A DNA stretch of 64,000 nt from JACRLW01 sp050181465 (lineage in GTDB: Bacteria > Planctomycetota > UBA1135 > UBA2386): NCBI GenBank assembly GCA_050181465.1, contig JBFXDD010000023.1, positions 1 through 64,000 on the forward strand, read 5' to 3'. Below the pieces are notes generated by a model. The model was given only the letters and a program-made list of their open reading frames with translations. It was not told the origin of the DNA and did not search any database. Shown here one piece after another: positions 41,246-51,505 of this stretch. How positions within the stretch are numbered: the stretch's first letter is position 1; each line of letters begins with the position of its first letter. Both the position numbers and the translations under genes were made by a program.

Positions 41246-43837
41246 ATGCGAATCGCGTGTCGCGGGCTGTTTGCAATCGGTCTGCTTTCGATCTCTCCAT
41301 CCCTCGCTCAGACAGTGACGCAACAGGATCTGCCGGCCGGTGCCGGCTGGGATGCGGCACTGATCCATCGAGCCGCCCGCGGCATCTGGTACGCCCAGGT
41401 CGAGCCGGTGATCGCCGATCACGGACCACCCGAAGTCATCGTCACCTGCGACGACGGACGACTGATGACGCTCTCTGTCTACAGCGGGAACTGGACTGAA
41501 CGATCCGTGAACCCGGACGGTCAATGGCTCGCGCCGTCGCGTCCGGCGGACGTCGATCCGCGCGTGCCCGGCGCGGAGATCTACGCGGGCGGTCGCGGCG
41601 GCAACGTGCATCGGATCACGGCGGTGCGCGAGGGTGCGGCGCGTCATCGACTCGAGAGTCGCGAGATCGCACACATTCCCGACGAGGAGTTCCATACGGT
41701 GCTCGCCGGGGACCTGGACACCTCACGCGCGGGTGACGAACTGCTCGCCTTCGCCATTACCGGTGCCGTGTTTCAACTCGACCCGGATCTGCGCACGGGT
41801 GATCCCGGCAGTGCGAGTTTCGTGACGCGCCGCGTCGCCACCTTGCCGGGTCGTGTTCGCGATGCACTGATCGTGAATGACGGCAAGACATCGCCTCGCA
41901 TCTACGGAGTCAGTCGTTCGGGTCACTTGCTGTCGATGGCGCTCGGCGAACGCGGTCTCGAGTCGAAGGTGATCGCGCATGAACCCATGGGGCTCGGCAG
42001 GATCGCGCGTGGCCGAGTCGATGCCATTGGGATCGTGTTGTACGTGACCCGAGACGACGGCGTCCTGTTGCGCTTCGAGCTCGACGGCAAGGGCAACGCG
42101 AAGCGTTCGGTGATCTTCGTCGGCGAGCAGGGACTTCGCGGCGTCGTGGCCGGCAGGTTCTTTGCCGAGCCGGGGATCGAGTCGGTAGCCGTGTACGGCT
42201 ATGGATCGAAGGTCCACCTGGTCTCGCGTCGGGCAGATGGGCCGTGGGAGTCGACCGCGATCTTCGCGAGCGAGGATCAGGGTCATTGGCTGTCCGTGTG
42301 CGAACTGGACGGCCGGAATGCGACCGACGAGATCATCGCCACCGGCTTCGGTGGACAGGTGGTGTTGCTCGCGCGCGAACCCGGCTATGGACTCGATGGT
42401 GTCGCGGTCGCGAACGTGATCACCGCGACCTCGACTTCGCCGACCAGCACCGGTCGACCGATTCGTCTTGCGGCGAAGGCATCGAGAGCCGCCCATGAAC
42501 TCTCGCCGTTGAGCTACCAAGGCGGCTTCGAGACCAAGAGCCTCGTCTACGAGACCTTGGTACGTCGTGGCGCCGATGGGCGCATCGTGCCGTCGCTGGC
42601 GAGCTCCTGGACGGTTACCGAGGATGGCCGGCGATGGTCGTTTCGGTTGCGCGAGGGGGCGACATTCCACGACGGAACCACCGTGCGAGCCGATGACGCC
42701 GCCGTGCACTTCCGTCGCTGGGTCGGCTTACCCGAGCACGATTGGCTTCGCTGCAATCGCCGTATCCGATCGGTTCGAGCCGTCGACGAGCGGACCCTCG
42801 AGATCGTGCTCGACCGTGCCTACGCCTTGCTGCCGGATCTCTGCGCGATCAATCCCACGGCGATCCGCGCACCTGCCGCACTGGACCGTGAGGGCGCGTT
42901 CGTGCGGCCGATGGGCAGTGGACCGTTCACGTTCGTGGATGTTCGTGAAGACGGTCGCGTGCTGCGCTTCGCTCGCCATGGTGCTCCCACCGAGACCTTT
43001 CTCGATCTAGTGCGTTTCGACAAGTCGACGGGTGACGACCCCGTCGCCGCACTGAAGGCCGGCGAAGTCGATGTGGTCATCGGCAGTTGGTTGGTGAGGA
43101 TCGATCCGGCGCAGGTCGCGTCGCTGCGGAGTGATCCTCGCTTCCGCGTGACCGAGGGTCCCGGCTCGTCGATGGTGCACGTCGTGTTCCATCGCACTGC
43201 CGGCATCACGTCGAGTCGCGCCGTGCGGCGCGCGATCGCCGCGGCGATCGACCGCAGCGGACTGGTGCGCGACGTCGAGTTCGGTCTCGCCGACGCGAGC
43301 ACCGCTTGGGCGGCACCTTCGATCCTCGCCTGGCCGCGCGGTACGCCGCAACCACAGTTGGCGACACCGGTCGTACTCGAACAGCCGCTGCGTATCAGCG
43401 ATTTCGGCTACGGCGGCAGAGCCCTCGCGGAAGCGATCGCGATGCAGATCCGAGCGAAGGGGCTACCTGTCGAGATCGTCGGTGACGGATCCGAGTGGGA
43501 CATGCGCTGCGAGATCACGCATGGAGTTCCCTACGATCCGCATACGACTCTCGTCAGCCGCTTCTTGCCGCCGGACGGCGACCGCAATGCCGAACGGTCG
43601 CGAGATGTCGCTGGTGAGCCCGCTTTGCGCGAACTCGTCGCAGAGGCGGTGAACACCTGGGACGAGACCGCGCGCGAAGCCGTCTACGCCAAGATCCAGG
43701 CTGCCATGGACGAAGACGCGACCCTGGTTCCGCTCTACGCACCGCGGCGAGTCGCGATCGTGCGCGCCGACCTGCCGTCGCCGACACTCGATCACGACAT
43801 GTATCACTTGGATGCGCGTTGGCTGACCGATGGGTGA
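41246..43837 (+). CDS. NikA-like solute-binding protein fused to an N-terminal propeller-like region
   Basis: The 863-residue exported protein has a signal peptide (1-21), a beta-rich region with propeller-like spacing (~40-395; repeated GD...DELLAF, PRIYGVSRSGHLL, DEIIATGFGGQVVLL), and an ABC-type solute-binding domain of the SBP_bac_5 family (~405-855). The latter resembles nickel-binding NikA most: LVYETLVRRGADGRIVPSLA, SWTVTEDGRRWSFRLR and the HDWL segment correspond in order. No permease or ATPase gene adjoins, so it may act as a sensor or scavenger. TAGAAG lies 6 nt before the ATG. Its 3' end overlaps the convergent GT2 gene by 34 bp. Confidence 0.8.
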   Translation: MRIACRGLFAIGLLSISPSLAQTVTQQDLPAGAGWDAALIHRAARGIWYAQVEPVIADHGPPEVIVTCDDGRLMTLSVYSGNWTERSVNPDGQWLAPSRPADVDPRVPGAEIYAGGRGGNVHRITAVREGAARHRLESREIAHIPDEEFHTVLAGDLDTSRAGDELLAFAITGAVFQLDPDLRTGDPGSASFVTRRVATLPGRVRDALIVNDGKTSPRIYGVSRSGHLLSMALGERGLESKVIAHEPMGLGRIARGRVDAIGIVLYVTRDDGVLLRFELDGKGNAKRSVIFVGEQGLRGVVAGRFFAEPGIESVAVYGYGSKVHLVSRRADGPWESTAIFASEDQGHWLSVCELDGRNATDEIIATGFGGQVVLLAREPGYGLDGVAVANVITATSTSPTSTGRPIRLAAKASRAAHELSPLSYQGGFETKSLVYETLVRRGADGRIVPSLASSWTVTEDGRRWSFRLREGATFHDGTTVRADDAAVHFRRWVGLPEHDWLRCNRRIRSVRAVDERTLEIVLDRAYALLPDLCAINPTAIRAPAALDREGAFVRPMGSGPFTFVDVREDGRVLRFARHGAPTETFLDLVRFDKSTGDDPVAALKAGEVDVVIGSWLVRIDPAQVASLRSDPRFRVTEGPGSSMVHVVFHRTAGITSSRAVRRAIAAAIDRSGLVRDVEFGLADASTAWAAPSILAWPRGTPQPQLATPVVLEQPLRISDFGYGGRALAEAIAMQIRAKGLPVEIVGDGSEWDMRCEITHGVPYDPHTTLVSRFLPPDGDRNAERSRDVAGEPALRELVAEAVNTWDETAREAVYAKIQAAMDEDATLVPLYAPRRVAIVRADLPSPTLDHDMYHLDARWLTDG

Positions 43838-44583
43838 GCATCGCGCGCGGCCTGCGGTTGGAATGCACCGCGCCACGCTGCCCACATCAGTCCCAGATGC
43901 GCTCGCACCGCGCGGAGCACACGGAGCTTGCTGCGTCCCGTGCGGCGTGCGCGAAGGACTGCCGGCACTTCGACGGCGCGCGCCCCGCTCGCGAGCACGC
44001 GCAAGAACTGTTCGGTCACACCCAAGAAGCCTTCACGAGCCGGCCATGTCGCGAGCAGCAGGTCGCGCCGCTGCACACGCACCATGCAGGTGAACGTCGC
44101 GATGCGTCGTCCGGTCGCCCAGCGATAACAGCGCGAGGCCTGGCGGGACAGCATCGCGCGAAACGCGCTGACGCCCTCGATGCGGCCGCCCGGGCCGTGG
44201 CAGGATGCGGTCGCGAACTCCGCGCCGTCGTCGATCGCGGCAAGCAGATCGATCAGCACCATCGGGTCGTAGCTGAGATCCGCATCCAGCCAGGCGACCA
44301 AGTCGAACCGCGCGGCTTCGCTGCCGGTGCGAAGTGCGGCGGTGAGGCCGCGATTGCGGTCGTGTTCGAGGACGCGCCATGCCGGATTCTCGGCGTTGAT
44401 CGTTGCGCGCAGTCGGCTCGCGGTCCCGTCGGTCGAGCCGTCGTCGACCAACACGAATTCCAGCGATCGTCGCGGCGCGACTGTGTCGTGGAGTCGGCTC
44501 AGTGCTGCGCACAGCGCCGCGACTCCCGCCGCTTCCTGATAGAGCGGAACCACCACGGACAGGGAGGCCGGTGCGGACGTCAC
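43804..44583 (-). CDS. Family 2 glycosyltransferase (polyprenyl-phosphate sugar transferase-like)
   Basis: The 259-residue GT-A enzyme has LSVVVPLYQEAAGVAAL at the N-terminus, the nucleotide-binding FVLVDDGSTDGT, and DADLSYDP as the metal-binding DXD equivalent, close to dolichyl/undecaprenyl-phosphate mannosyltransferase-like proteins. No C-terminal membrane helices are present. The start is GTG 44583, supported by TAGGCT exactly 6 nt upstream. It would transfer a sugar from NDP-sugar to a lipid or surface acceptor. Confidence 0.85.
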   Translation of the reverse strand: MTSAPASLSVVVPLYQEAAGVAALCAALSRLHDTVAPRRSLEFVLVDDGSTDGTASRLRATINAENPAWRVLEHDRNRGLTAALRTGSEAARFDLVAWLDADLSYDPMVLIDLLAAIDDGAEFATASCHGPGGRIEGVSAFRAMLSRQASRCYRWATGRRIATFTCMVRVQRRDLLLATWPAREGFLGVTEQFLRVLASGARAVEVPAVLRARRTGRSKLRVLRAVRAHLGLMWAAWRGAFQPQAARDAHPSVSQRASK

Positions 44584-44680
44584 GCGACGAGCCTACTCCC
44601 CGGCCGGAACGGAATCGTGCTCCCTCGCACGCGGTGTCGGACTATCGTAGATCGATCGCTTCGTCCGCGACTGTGCCATC

Positions 44681-46513
44681 ATGCCGATCGATCGTCTCTT
44701 CGCTTTCGCCAGCGTCCTGGCCGCCTGCAACGCACTTTGCGCGCAGGACACCGAGACTCCCCGCGCCGCGCCCGTCTTTCGCGACGGCATGGCGCAGGTC
44801 GTGCCCGCCTTCGCGCGTCCTGCGGATTGGATCCGTCAGGAACTGTGGGTCGAAGGGGACTTCGATTCCGACGGCGACGGCAAGCCCGACCGCCTGCACG
44901 TCGACGTGACTCGACAGGCGCAGACCGATACCGAAGGACTGAAGGTTGCCGTCATTTACGAGACGAGCCCGTACTTCTCCGGCACCGGGGTCACCGATGC
45001 GCGCTTCTTCTGGGATCCCAAGCACGAGATCGGTAGCACGCCACCGCCGCGCGGCGAGATGCCGCCCATCCGCTTCCGCGAGAACCCGCGCATGATCTCG
45101 AACTCCCTGGTGCAGACCTGGGTGCCGCGCGGCTTTGCCGTCGTTCATTCGGAGTCGCCCGGCACCGGTCTCTCGCAAGGTTGTCCGACCATCGGCGCCG
45201 ACAACGAGTCCCTCGCGCCGAAGGCAGTGATCGATTGGCTGTGTGGGCGCGCGAAGGGCTACACGTCGATCGACGGCAAGGAGGAAGTCAAAGCCGAGTG
45301 GTGCTCGGGCAAGGTCGGCATGATCGGCACGAGCTACAACGGCACTTTGCCGCTCGCCGCCGCGACCACCGGTGTCGAAGGTCTCGAAGCGATCATCCCG
45401 GTCGCGCCGAACACCTCCTATTACCACTACTACCGGAGCCATGGTCTGGTGCGGCATCCGGGCGGCTACATGGGCGAGGACGTCGACGTCCTCTACGACT
45501 TCATCAACAGCGGCAATCCGGCGCGCCGTGACTGGTGCAACGAACACGTCCGCGATGCCGATCTGCGCAAGAACCAAGATCGCGAGAGCGGCGATTACAG
45601 CAAGTGGTGGGCGGCTCGCGACTATCTCAACGATCTCGCGCCCTTGCGCGCCGCGACGTTGATGGCGCACGCGTTCAACGACTGGAACGTGATGCCGGAG
45701 CACAGTGTTCGCATCTATGCGGCGCTCAAGCGCAAGGGCATTCCGTGCATCGCGTATTTCCACCAGGGTGGTCACGGCGGTGATCCGCCATTCCCGCTCG
45801 TCAACAAGTGGTTCTCGCGCTTTCTCTACGGCATCGAGAACGGTGTCGAGAACGGCCCCAAGGGCTGGGTCGTTCGCGAAGGCGATCGCGAACCCACCGC
45901 GTATCCGGAGTATCCGCATCCCGACGCGACTTTGGTCGCGCTCCATCCACAGTCCGGCGGTGCCAAGATGGGCGCTCTCACGCCGCTCGCCGCGGGCAAG
46001 CAAGGCAAGGAGACCTTCACCGACGACGTCGCGATCTCCGGCACCGACCTGGCCAAGGCCGAAGCCTCGCCTCATCGCCTGCTGTTCGCGACCGCGCCGC
46101 TGACGAAGGATCTCCACATCTCCGGGACCGCGCGCCTCCACATCCGGCTGGCCGCGAATCGGCCGGCGGTGAACCTGTCGGTGTGGGTCGTGTCGCTGCC
46201 TTGGCAGGGCGGAATGATCACCGACGACATCATCACGCGCGGCTGGGCCGACCCGCAGAACCACGCCTCGATCGAGAAGAGTCAGCCGCTCGAGCCCGGG
46301 CGCTTCTACGAACTCGAGTTCGACCTCCAGCCTGACGACCAGGTGATCCCGGCCGGCGAGCGCATCGCTTTGATGGTGTTCTCCTCGGATCGCGACTTCA
46401 CACTCTGGCCGAAGGCCGGTTCGAAGCTGACCGTCGACCTGGACTTCACGTCGCTGAAGTTGCCGGTGGTCGGTGGCGCGGATGCCTTGAAGGCGGCACT
46501 GGGCGAGCACTGA
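44681..46513 (+). CDS. Exported X-Pro dipeptidyl-peptidase (S15 family)
   Basis: The 610-residue secreted alpha/beta-hydrolase has a signal peptide (1-21), the catalytic domain (~40-400) with nucleophile S218 in MIGTSYNG, Asp in AFNDWNVMP and His in HQGGHGG, and the C-terminal jelly-roll domain of S15/CocE enzymes (~410-600). It should release N-terminal X-Pro dipeptides or hydrolyse related esters outside the cytoplasm. The EF-hand-like DFDSDGDGKPD near residue 60 may bind calcium. TATCGT lies about 33 nt before the ATG, giving a short leader. Confidence 0.88.
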   Translation: MPIDRLFAFASVLAACNALCAQDTETPRAAPVFRDGMAQVVPAFARPADWIRQELWVEGDFDSDGDGKPDRLHVDVTRQAQTDTEGLKVAVIYETSPYFSGTGVTDARFFWDPKHEIGSTPPPRGEMPPIRFRENPRMISNSLVQTWVPRGFAVVHSESPGTGLSQGCPTIGADNESLAPKAVIDWLCGRAKGYTSIDGKEEVKAEWCSGKVGMIGTSYNGTLPLAAATTGVEGLEAIIPVAPNTSYYHYYRSHGLVRHPGGYMGEDVDVLYDFINSGNPARRDWCNEHVRDADLRKNQDRESGDYSKWWAARDYLNDLAPLRAATLMAHAFNDWNVMPEHSVRIYAALKRKGIPCIAYFHQGGHGGDPPFPLVNKWFSRFLYGIENGVENGPKGWVVREGDREPTAYPEYPHPDATLVALHPQSGGAKMGALTPLAAGKQGKETFTDDVAISGTDLAKAEASPHRLLFATAPLTKDLHISGTARLHIRLAANRPAVNLSVWVVSLPWQGGMITDDIITRGWADPQNHASIEKSQPLEPGRFYELEFDLQPDDQVIPAGERIALMVFSSDRDFTLWPKAGSKLTVDLDFTSLKLPVVGGADALKAALGEH

Positions 46514-46634
46514 GTCATCGCCCGCCGCTGTCCGCAGCGAATGTCAACCGGACTGGCCCCGGCACCGCTGGCTCGCGTAGGGGCAGGCACGCTGTCGCCA
46601 CCAGCACAGCGCCGCCCCTTTTGGTATCTTGCGG

Positions 46635-47906
46635 ATGATGACTCGCCCGTCGCACTGGATCCTCGGCCTCTTCGCCTGTGTGGGCGGAGCCTTGTGGCTG
46701 TCGGGTTCCGTGCAGGAGTTCCTCGCGGCCAAGCCTGCCGAGAGTTCGATCGTCGGGAATCGCGGCAATGCGTCTCAGAAGTCGTCTCAGAAGTCGACGC
46801 GGGCGACCCCGATCGCGGCCGATGGTTCGCGACGTGCGTCCAGTCAGGGGCGTGCGCGCACACCCGATGCGCCGAAGCTGTCTGAGGTCGCCGGAACCGT
46901 TCTCGACCGCCGCGGCTGGCCGGTCGTTGCCGCGCGCGTGCGCTTTGCTCACGACGCCGCCGTCGAACCGGTCGAGACCGATGCCTTCGGTCGTTTCCGC
47001 CTCCGCGGTTTCGCCGCCGTCAATCGATGGCTCTCGATCGAGGCGCCCGGTCGGCATGCGCCGCTCCTGGTGCACGGCTCGACCCAGGACCTCCCGGTCG
47101 TCTTGCACGATGCGCTGCCGTGGGCTGAGCCCGCGACGGCCGCGGCCGCCAGTCCGGACGTCGACCTCTTGGTCGGCGAAGGCTGGGTGCGGACGGCGAA
47201 GGGCGAGCCGGCGGTCGGCGCCCACGTGATGGTCGCCGAGACCAAGGCTTCGGCCCGCGTCGACGACCAAGGCCGCTTCCTGCTGCCGCTGCCGCCCACC
47301 GCGTGCACGATCACGGCGTGGACGGCGAACGGCGAGTGCAAGGTTCTCGAGTGCCCGGTGCCGCTCCGCAAGGAAGGGAAGGTGCCGTTGCCGGAGGTCG
47401 ACCTCGCGGTCGGTCACACGCTGCGCGGGCGCCTGCGCGATCCCGACGGCGGCAGCATGGTCGATGCGGCGATCGTGGTTGCGAATGCCGGGGTGGAGCG
47501 CACGGTGCGCAGCGAGCAGGGTGGACTGTTCGTCGCGAACGGGCTGGTCAGCGGTGACGTCACGGTGAGCGTGTTGCCCACACGCGGTCACCTGCCGCGC
47601 CGCGTGCATGTGGTGCTCGAGCGGGATGCGGACATGGGCGACGTCGAACTGGCGCGCGCCGAGCGGGAGCCGCTCCGGATTTCGGTGGCGAGCCGAGACG
47701 GCGAAGCCCGTCCCTTCGTGCACGTCGTTGCTGATCAGGCCGAGGGCCTGTGTCGCGCCTACGGGCAGGCCAATGCCCGCGGTGAGGTGAGCTTCGTCGG
47801 GATCGGCACCGAGGCGTTGAGCTTCGAGGTGCGCGACACCGAGCTCGTCCCGATGACCGTGCTGAGCTTCTCGGCCGAGAACCGGCGCCTGGTCGTCGAA
47901 CCCTGA
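46635..47906 (+). CDS. Signal-anchored protein with carboxypeptidase-regulatory-like domains
   Basis: The protein of about 423 residues has an N-terminal hydrophobic anchor (~8-27), a low-complexity Ser/Arg/Ala linker, and four transthyretin-like carboxypeptidase-regulatory domains (~63-420), each with the pattern V-x-D-x-x-G-x-F (ETDAFGRFRLRGF, ARVDDQGRFLLPLP, VRSEQGGLFVANG, GQANARGEVSFVGI). It is a structural or adhesive periplasmic protein without an enzyme domain. Two ATGs are adjacent; TATCTT stands 7 nt before the second (46638), which may be the true start. Confidence 0.75.
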   Translation: MMTRPSHWILGLFACVGGALWLSGSVQEFLAAKPAESSIVGNRGNASQKSSQKSTRATPIAADGSRRASSQGRARTPDAPKLSEVAGTVLDRRGWPVVAARVRFAHDAAVEPVETDAFGRFRLRGFAAVNRWLSIEAPGRHAPLLVHGSTQDLPVVLHDALPWAEPATAAAASPDVDLLVGEGWVRTAKGEPAVGAHVMVAETKASARVDDQGRFLLPLPPTACTITAWTANGECKVLECPVPLRKEGKVPLPEVDLAVGHTLRGRLRDPDGGSMVDAAIVVANAGVERTVRSEQGGLFVANGLVSGDVTVSVLPTRGHLPRRVHVVLERDADMGDVELARAEREPLRISVASRDGEARPFVHVVADQAEGLCRAYGQANARGEVSFVGIGTEALSFEVRDTELVPMTVLSFSAENRRLVVEP

Positions 47907-47974
47907 TCGGACTTTGCCGCCGGAATCGGGCGGCGGAGGGTGGGGTCGGCGACAATCCCGGGTGAGTCCCCGCC

Positions 47975-49360
47975 ATGCGCTTCGCTCGCCTCGTCGCCGT
48001 CTTCCTTCTCGCGTTCCTGCCCGACTTCCTTCCCGGTCTGCACGCGCAGCGCGATTGTCGTCGCGACAGTTTCGGCCTGACGCCGCTGGTCGATCTCGGC
48101 CCGAGTCGATACCGCGATCGTGAGGGCGGTCTCTATCCCGGCGGCGGCAATGCGACACCGCCGGCACACCTTGCCGCGGGACTGGCGCGCGCCGCGCAGG
48201 TCGTTCCGCGCGATGCCGGCGGCAGCCCGAGTCCCTCGGGAAGCGTGGTCCTGCTCGCGATCGGCATGTCGAACACGACGCAGGAGTTCTCGACCTTCGT
48301 GCCGTGGAGCAACGCCGACCTCGAGCGTCATCCGGCGGTTCGGGTCGTCGACGGTGCGCAGGGTGGGCAGGACGCGCGCATCTTCGCGAATCCGAATGCA
48401 CCGGCCTGGACCGTGATCGAGCAGCGCCTCGCGCAAGCCGGAGTCACTCCACTCCAGGTCCAGGCGCTGTGGTTGAAGGAGGCTCTGGCTGCACCGACAT
48501 CCCTGGCGTGGCCGGCGCATGTCGACGAGCTTGCGACCCTGTTGATCGCGGTCCTGCAGAACGCCAAGGCGCGATACCCGAATCTCGAGGTCGCCTTCCT
48601 CAGCTCGCGCAGCTACGGCGGCTATTCGCTCAACCCCGCGCGCACCGAACCGTTGAGCTATGAGACCGGCTTCGCGATCAAGGATGTCGTCGCGCGCCAG
48701 ATCGCGGGAGATCCTGCGCTCGAGTTCGATCCGGCGCGCGGCAGTGTGCGGGCACCGTGGTTGGCGTGGGGACCCTACCTGTGGGCGGACGGGATCACGG
48801 TCCGCAGCGATGGACTCCAATTGTCGTGCGATGACTACGTCGCCGACGGCGTGCATCCGAGTCCGTCCGGCCGCCTGCGCGTCGCCGACCTCTTGACCGC
48901 GCATTTCCGCACGCATCCCGCCAGTGTCGGTTGGTATCTGGCGGCGCCGAGGGCGCCGTGGGCGGCGGTCGTCGGCTTCGGCTCGTCATGTCCTGGAACG
49001 AGTGGAGACCCGCTGCTCGCTCCGCGGGGAGTGCCGTTTCCCGGCAATGTCGGCTTCGGCCTGCGCGTGTCGAGTGCACGGCCGAGTTCGCTCGCAGCAC
49101 TGCTGTTGGCGACGGATCGTTCGCGCATCGCCTTGGGCGGTGCCGGCTGTCATCTGTGGCTCGATCCATCGGGCTTGCTCGAGTCGATCGCCGGCAGCAC
49201 ATCGATTGACGGCGCTGCTTCGTGGCTGCTGCCGATCCCTGCAGACCCGTCTTTGGCCGGGTTCGTGTTGACGGCGCAAGCGGTCGTGATCGATCCACTC
49301 GCCGCGAGCTTCGGCGTTGCGGCGAGCGGCGGTTCGTGGCTGCGGGTGGGGGCGCGATGA
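47975..49360 (+). CDS. Exported SGNH-like protein with C-terminal sandwich domain
   Basis: The 461-residue secreted protein has a signal peptide (1-24) and an SGNH-hydrolase-like domain (~85-325): LLAIGMSNTTQEFSTF holds the block I serine and VADGVHPSPSGRLRVADLL the D-x2-H dyad. The C-terminal ~115 residues begin FGSSCPGTSGDP and belong to the sandwich type recurring in this window. The enzyme is probably an esterase of unknown substrate. The stop TGA overlaps the next ATG (ATGA). Confidence 0.74.
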   Translation: MRFARLVAVFLLAFLPDFLPGLHAQRDCRRDSFGLTPLVDLGPSRYRDREGGLYPGGGNATPPAHLAAGLARAAQVVPRDAGGSPSPSGSVVLLAIGMSNTTQEFSTFVPWSNADLERHPAVRVVDGAQGGQDARIFANPNAPAWTVIEQRLAQAGVTPLQVQALWLKEALAAPTSLAWPAHVDELATLLIAVLQNAKARYPNLEVAFLSSRSYGGYSLNPARTEPLSYETGFAIKDVVARQIAGDPALEFDPARGSVRAPWLAWGPYLWADGITVRSDGLQLSCDDYVADGVHPSPSGRLRVADLLTAHFRTHPASVGWYLAAPRAPWAAVVGFGSSCPGTSGDPLLAPRGVPFPGNVGFGLRVSSARPSSLAALLLATDRSRIALGGAGCHLWLDPSGLLESIAGSTSIDGAASWLLPIPADPSLAGFVLTAQAVVIDPLAASFGVAASGGSWLRVGAR

Positions 49361-51471
49361 AGGTCATGCCGAGCGTCGCGGGTTGCCTGCTGCTGAGCTT
49401 CGCCGTATCGCTGTTTGCTCAGGATCCCGCGCCGCCGCCGGGCGGCTTCGATGTCGAGCGACTCGAGTGGGCCGTCGGCAACGCCCGTGGTCCGATCACG
49501 TGGGTCGACGGTGTGCGCACGGAGCTCGATGTCTATCGGCCGCTGCACGCGTCGCCGGCGAGTGGTTGGCCGATCGTTCTGGTGGTGCACGGCGGTGAGA
49601 GCGATCGTCGGGTGGCGTTCGTCCGCGAGCGTTGTCAGCGGCTGGCGCGCATGGGGTATGTCTGTGTCGCGTATGACGTGCGCGGCGATGGCTCGACCGT
49701 TCGGTTGAATCCGCCGGGCTTTCCCATGAGTCACGCCGACACGCTGCGCGACATGGCGGACATCGTGCAGCGCTTGCCGGGTCTCTTGCCTGCCGGTTTG
49801 CTCGTCGATCCGAGCCGAGTCGCGGTGACCGGGGATTCGCAGGGTGGCCGGCATGCGTTTCGCGCTTCAGCGTGGTCTGGCCAGGCTCTGCCGTTGCCGG
49901 TGGGTGGCGTGACTCACATGCCGGCGATCGCTGCGATCGCGCCGCGCATCGCACCGGTCTCGCCGCCCGACGATGCGGTCACGGGCAACGGACTGTTCGC
50001 CAACGCTCACACCGTCACGAACTTGTGGGCCGCTCGCGGCGGCGATCCGAACGATCCGGTCGTGCAGATGATCCTCGCGCAGGATTGGCCGGCCCTGCAC
50101 GCCTTCATGGCTGCCGATCCGTTGATCCAATACCTGCCACGGCTGCGCACGAGCACCGTGCCGATGCTGTACGGCTTCGCGTGGAATGACCGCAAGCACG
50201 CGATGCGTCCGAGTGTCGATGCGCTGGGCGGGTTTGCCGCCGGCACCACCGTGCGGACTCTGTGGTCGACGAGTGGCCACGGAACCCCGCCGAACGTGGT
50301 CGAAGAGCAGTTCACCGACGATCGCATTCGCCGCTGGTTCGATCGGTGGCTGAAGGGCATTCGCAACGCGATCGAGTTCGAGCCTGCGGCCGAGGTTGCG
50401 CTGTTGCCGGCGGATCACGCGCGTCATGCGGCGGCCGACTCGCATTGGCCGCACGCGTCGATGGCGGCGTGGCCGCCTGTGTCACCGCAGATGGTCAGTT
50501 ACTGGCTGCGCGACGGCGGTGTGCTTGCAGATCAGCCGCCGAGCGCTCCGGAGCCCGTAGTGTCGATCGAGCATCGGGTCGCTCCGGGTTACGGCATCGC
50601 GCAGTTCTGTGCCGATGATCGACGACCGTCGCTCGTGCTCGCGCAGATCCCGCTCGCGGCGGCGTCCTTCACGACTGCCCCCTTGCTCATGCCGCTCGAG
50701 CTTGCGGGGCGGTCGCGGATCTCGATGGAGGTCGACAGCAGTGTGGGCGAGTTCTACGTGGCGGCGGTGTTGTCGGTCGTCGCGAGTGACGGCACGAAGA
50801 CGCTCGTGACCTCCGCGATTGCGGGTCGTCGCGGTGCGGCCGGTGGGCGTCATCGGCTCGATGTCGAGTTCGAGGATGCGGCGATGTTCGTGCCCCCGGG
50901 TGCGCGTCTGGAGCTCTCGTTGCGCAACCTCGCTTTGCTCGATGCACCGGGTGGGCGCTTTCTTCGGTGGGTGCCGTCCTTCGTCGACAGCGACGTCGCC
51001 GTGCGCATCGATCCCAGCACACCGCCGCGGCTGGATCTCTCGATCGTCGCTCCGTCGCACGCCTTCCTCACGCCGTCGATCGCGCGCGGTTCGATATCGA
51101 GCGGCATCTCGCAGCCGATGCGGATCGAGGCCGGCGGTGAGTTGGCCGCGGCGCCCTTCGTGCTCTTGATGTCCGCGAGCGGTACCTGGCCCGGTCTGCC
51201 GCTGCCCAATCCCCGGCTCGTCGGAGCGCGTCTCCCGCTCGAGTTCGATGCCTGGACCACGCTTTCCTCCCAACTCGCCGGCAGTCCCGCGTTCGTCGGC
51301 TCGATCGGTTTCCTCGATGCGGACGGCCAGGCCGACGCCCGTTTCGTGCTGCCGCCGCTTCCACTTCTCGCCACGCTCGCCGGCCAGCGCTTCCACTTCG
51401 CGGCAGGCGGTGTCGATGCCGGGTTGCGCACCTGGGCAAGCAATGCGGTGGTTTTCGATGTGATGCCGTAG
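49357..51471 (+). CDS. Exported CocE/NonD-type hydrolase (S15-like)
   Basis: The 704-residue secreted enzyme has a signal peptide (1-21) and an alpha/beta-hydrolase domain (~45-350) with nucleophile S161 in VTGDSQGG and YDVRGDGST as the strand before it, the usual CocE/NonD pattern. The catalytic His is probably in SGHGTPPNV. A C-terminal jelly-roll (~370-555) is followed by the recurrent ~115-residue sandwich (~590-704). It is likely an acyl-peptide or ester hydrolase. The ATG overlaps the stop of the SGNH gene, so the two secreted hydrolases are co-translated. Confidence 0.8.
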   Translation: MKVMPSVAGCLLLSFAVSLFAQDPAPPPGGFDVERLEWAVGNARGPITWVDGVRTELDVYRPLHASPASGWPIVLVVHGGESDRRVAFVRERCQRLARMGYVCVAYDVRGDGSTVRLNPPGFPMSHADTLRDMADIVQRLPGLLPAGLLVDPSRVAVTGDSQGGRHAFRASAWSGQALPLPVGGVTHMPAIAAIAPRIAPVSPPDDAVTGNGLFANAHTVTNLWAARGGDPNDPVVQMILAQDWPALHAFMAADPLIQYLPRLRTSTVPMLYGFAWNDRKHAMRPSVDALGGFAAGTTVRTLWSTSGHGTPPNVVEEQFTDDRIRRWFDRWLKGIRNAIEFEPAAEVALLPADHARHAAADSHWPHASMAAWPPVSPQMVSYWLRDGGVLADQPPSAPEPVVSIEHRVAPGYGIAQFCADDRRPSLVLAQIPLAAASFTTAPLLMPLELAGRSRISMEVDSSVGEFYVAAVLSVVASDGTKTLVTSAIAGRRGAAGGRHRLDVEFEDAAMFVPPGARLELSLRNLALLDAPGGRFLRWVPSFVDSDVAVRIDPSTPPRLDLSIVAPSHAFLTPSIARGSISSGISQPMRIEAGGELAAAPFVLLMSASGTWPGLPLPNPRLVGARLPLEFDAWTTLSSQLAGSPAFVGSIGFLDADGQADARFVLPPLPLLATLAGQRFHFAAGGVDAGLRTWASNAVVFDVMP

Positions 51472-51505
51472 GCGGCGGTGATGTCGCGGGTGAGCCGTCG
51501 CGCCG

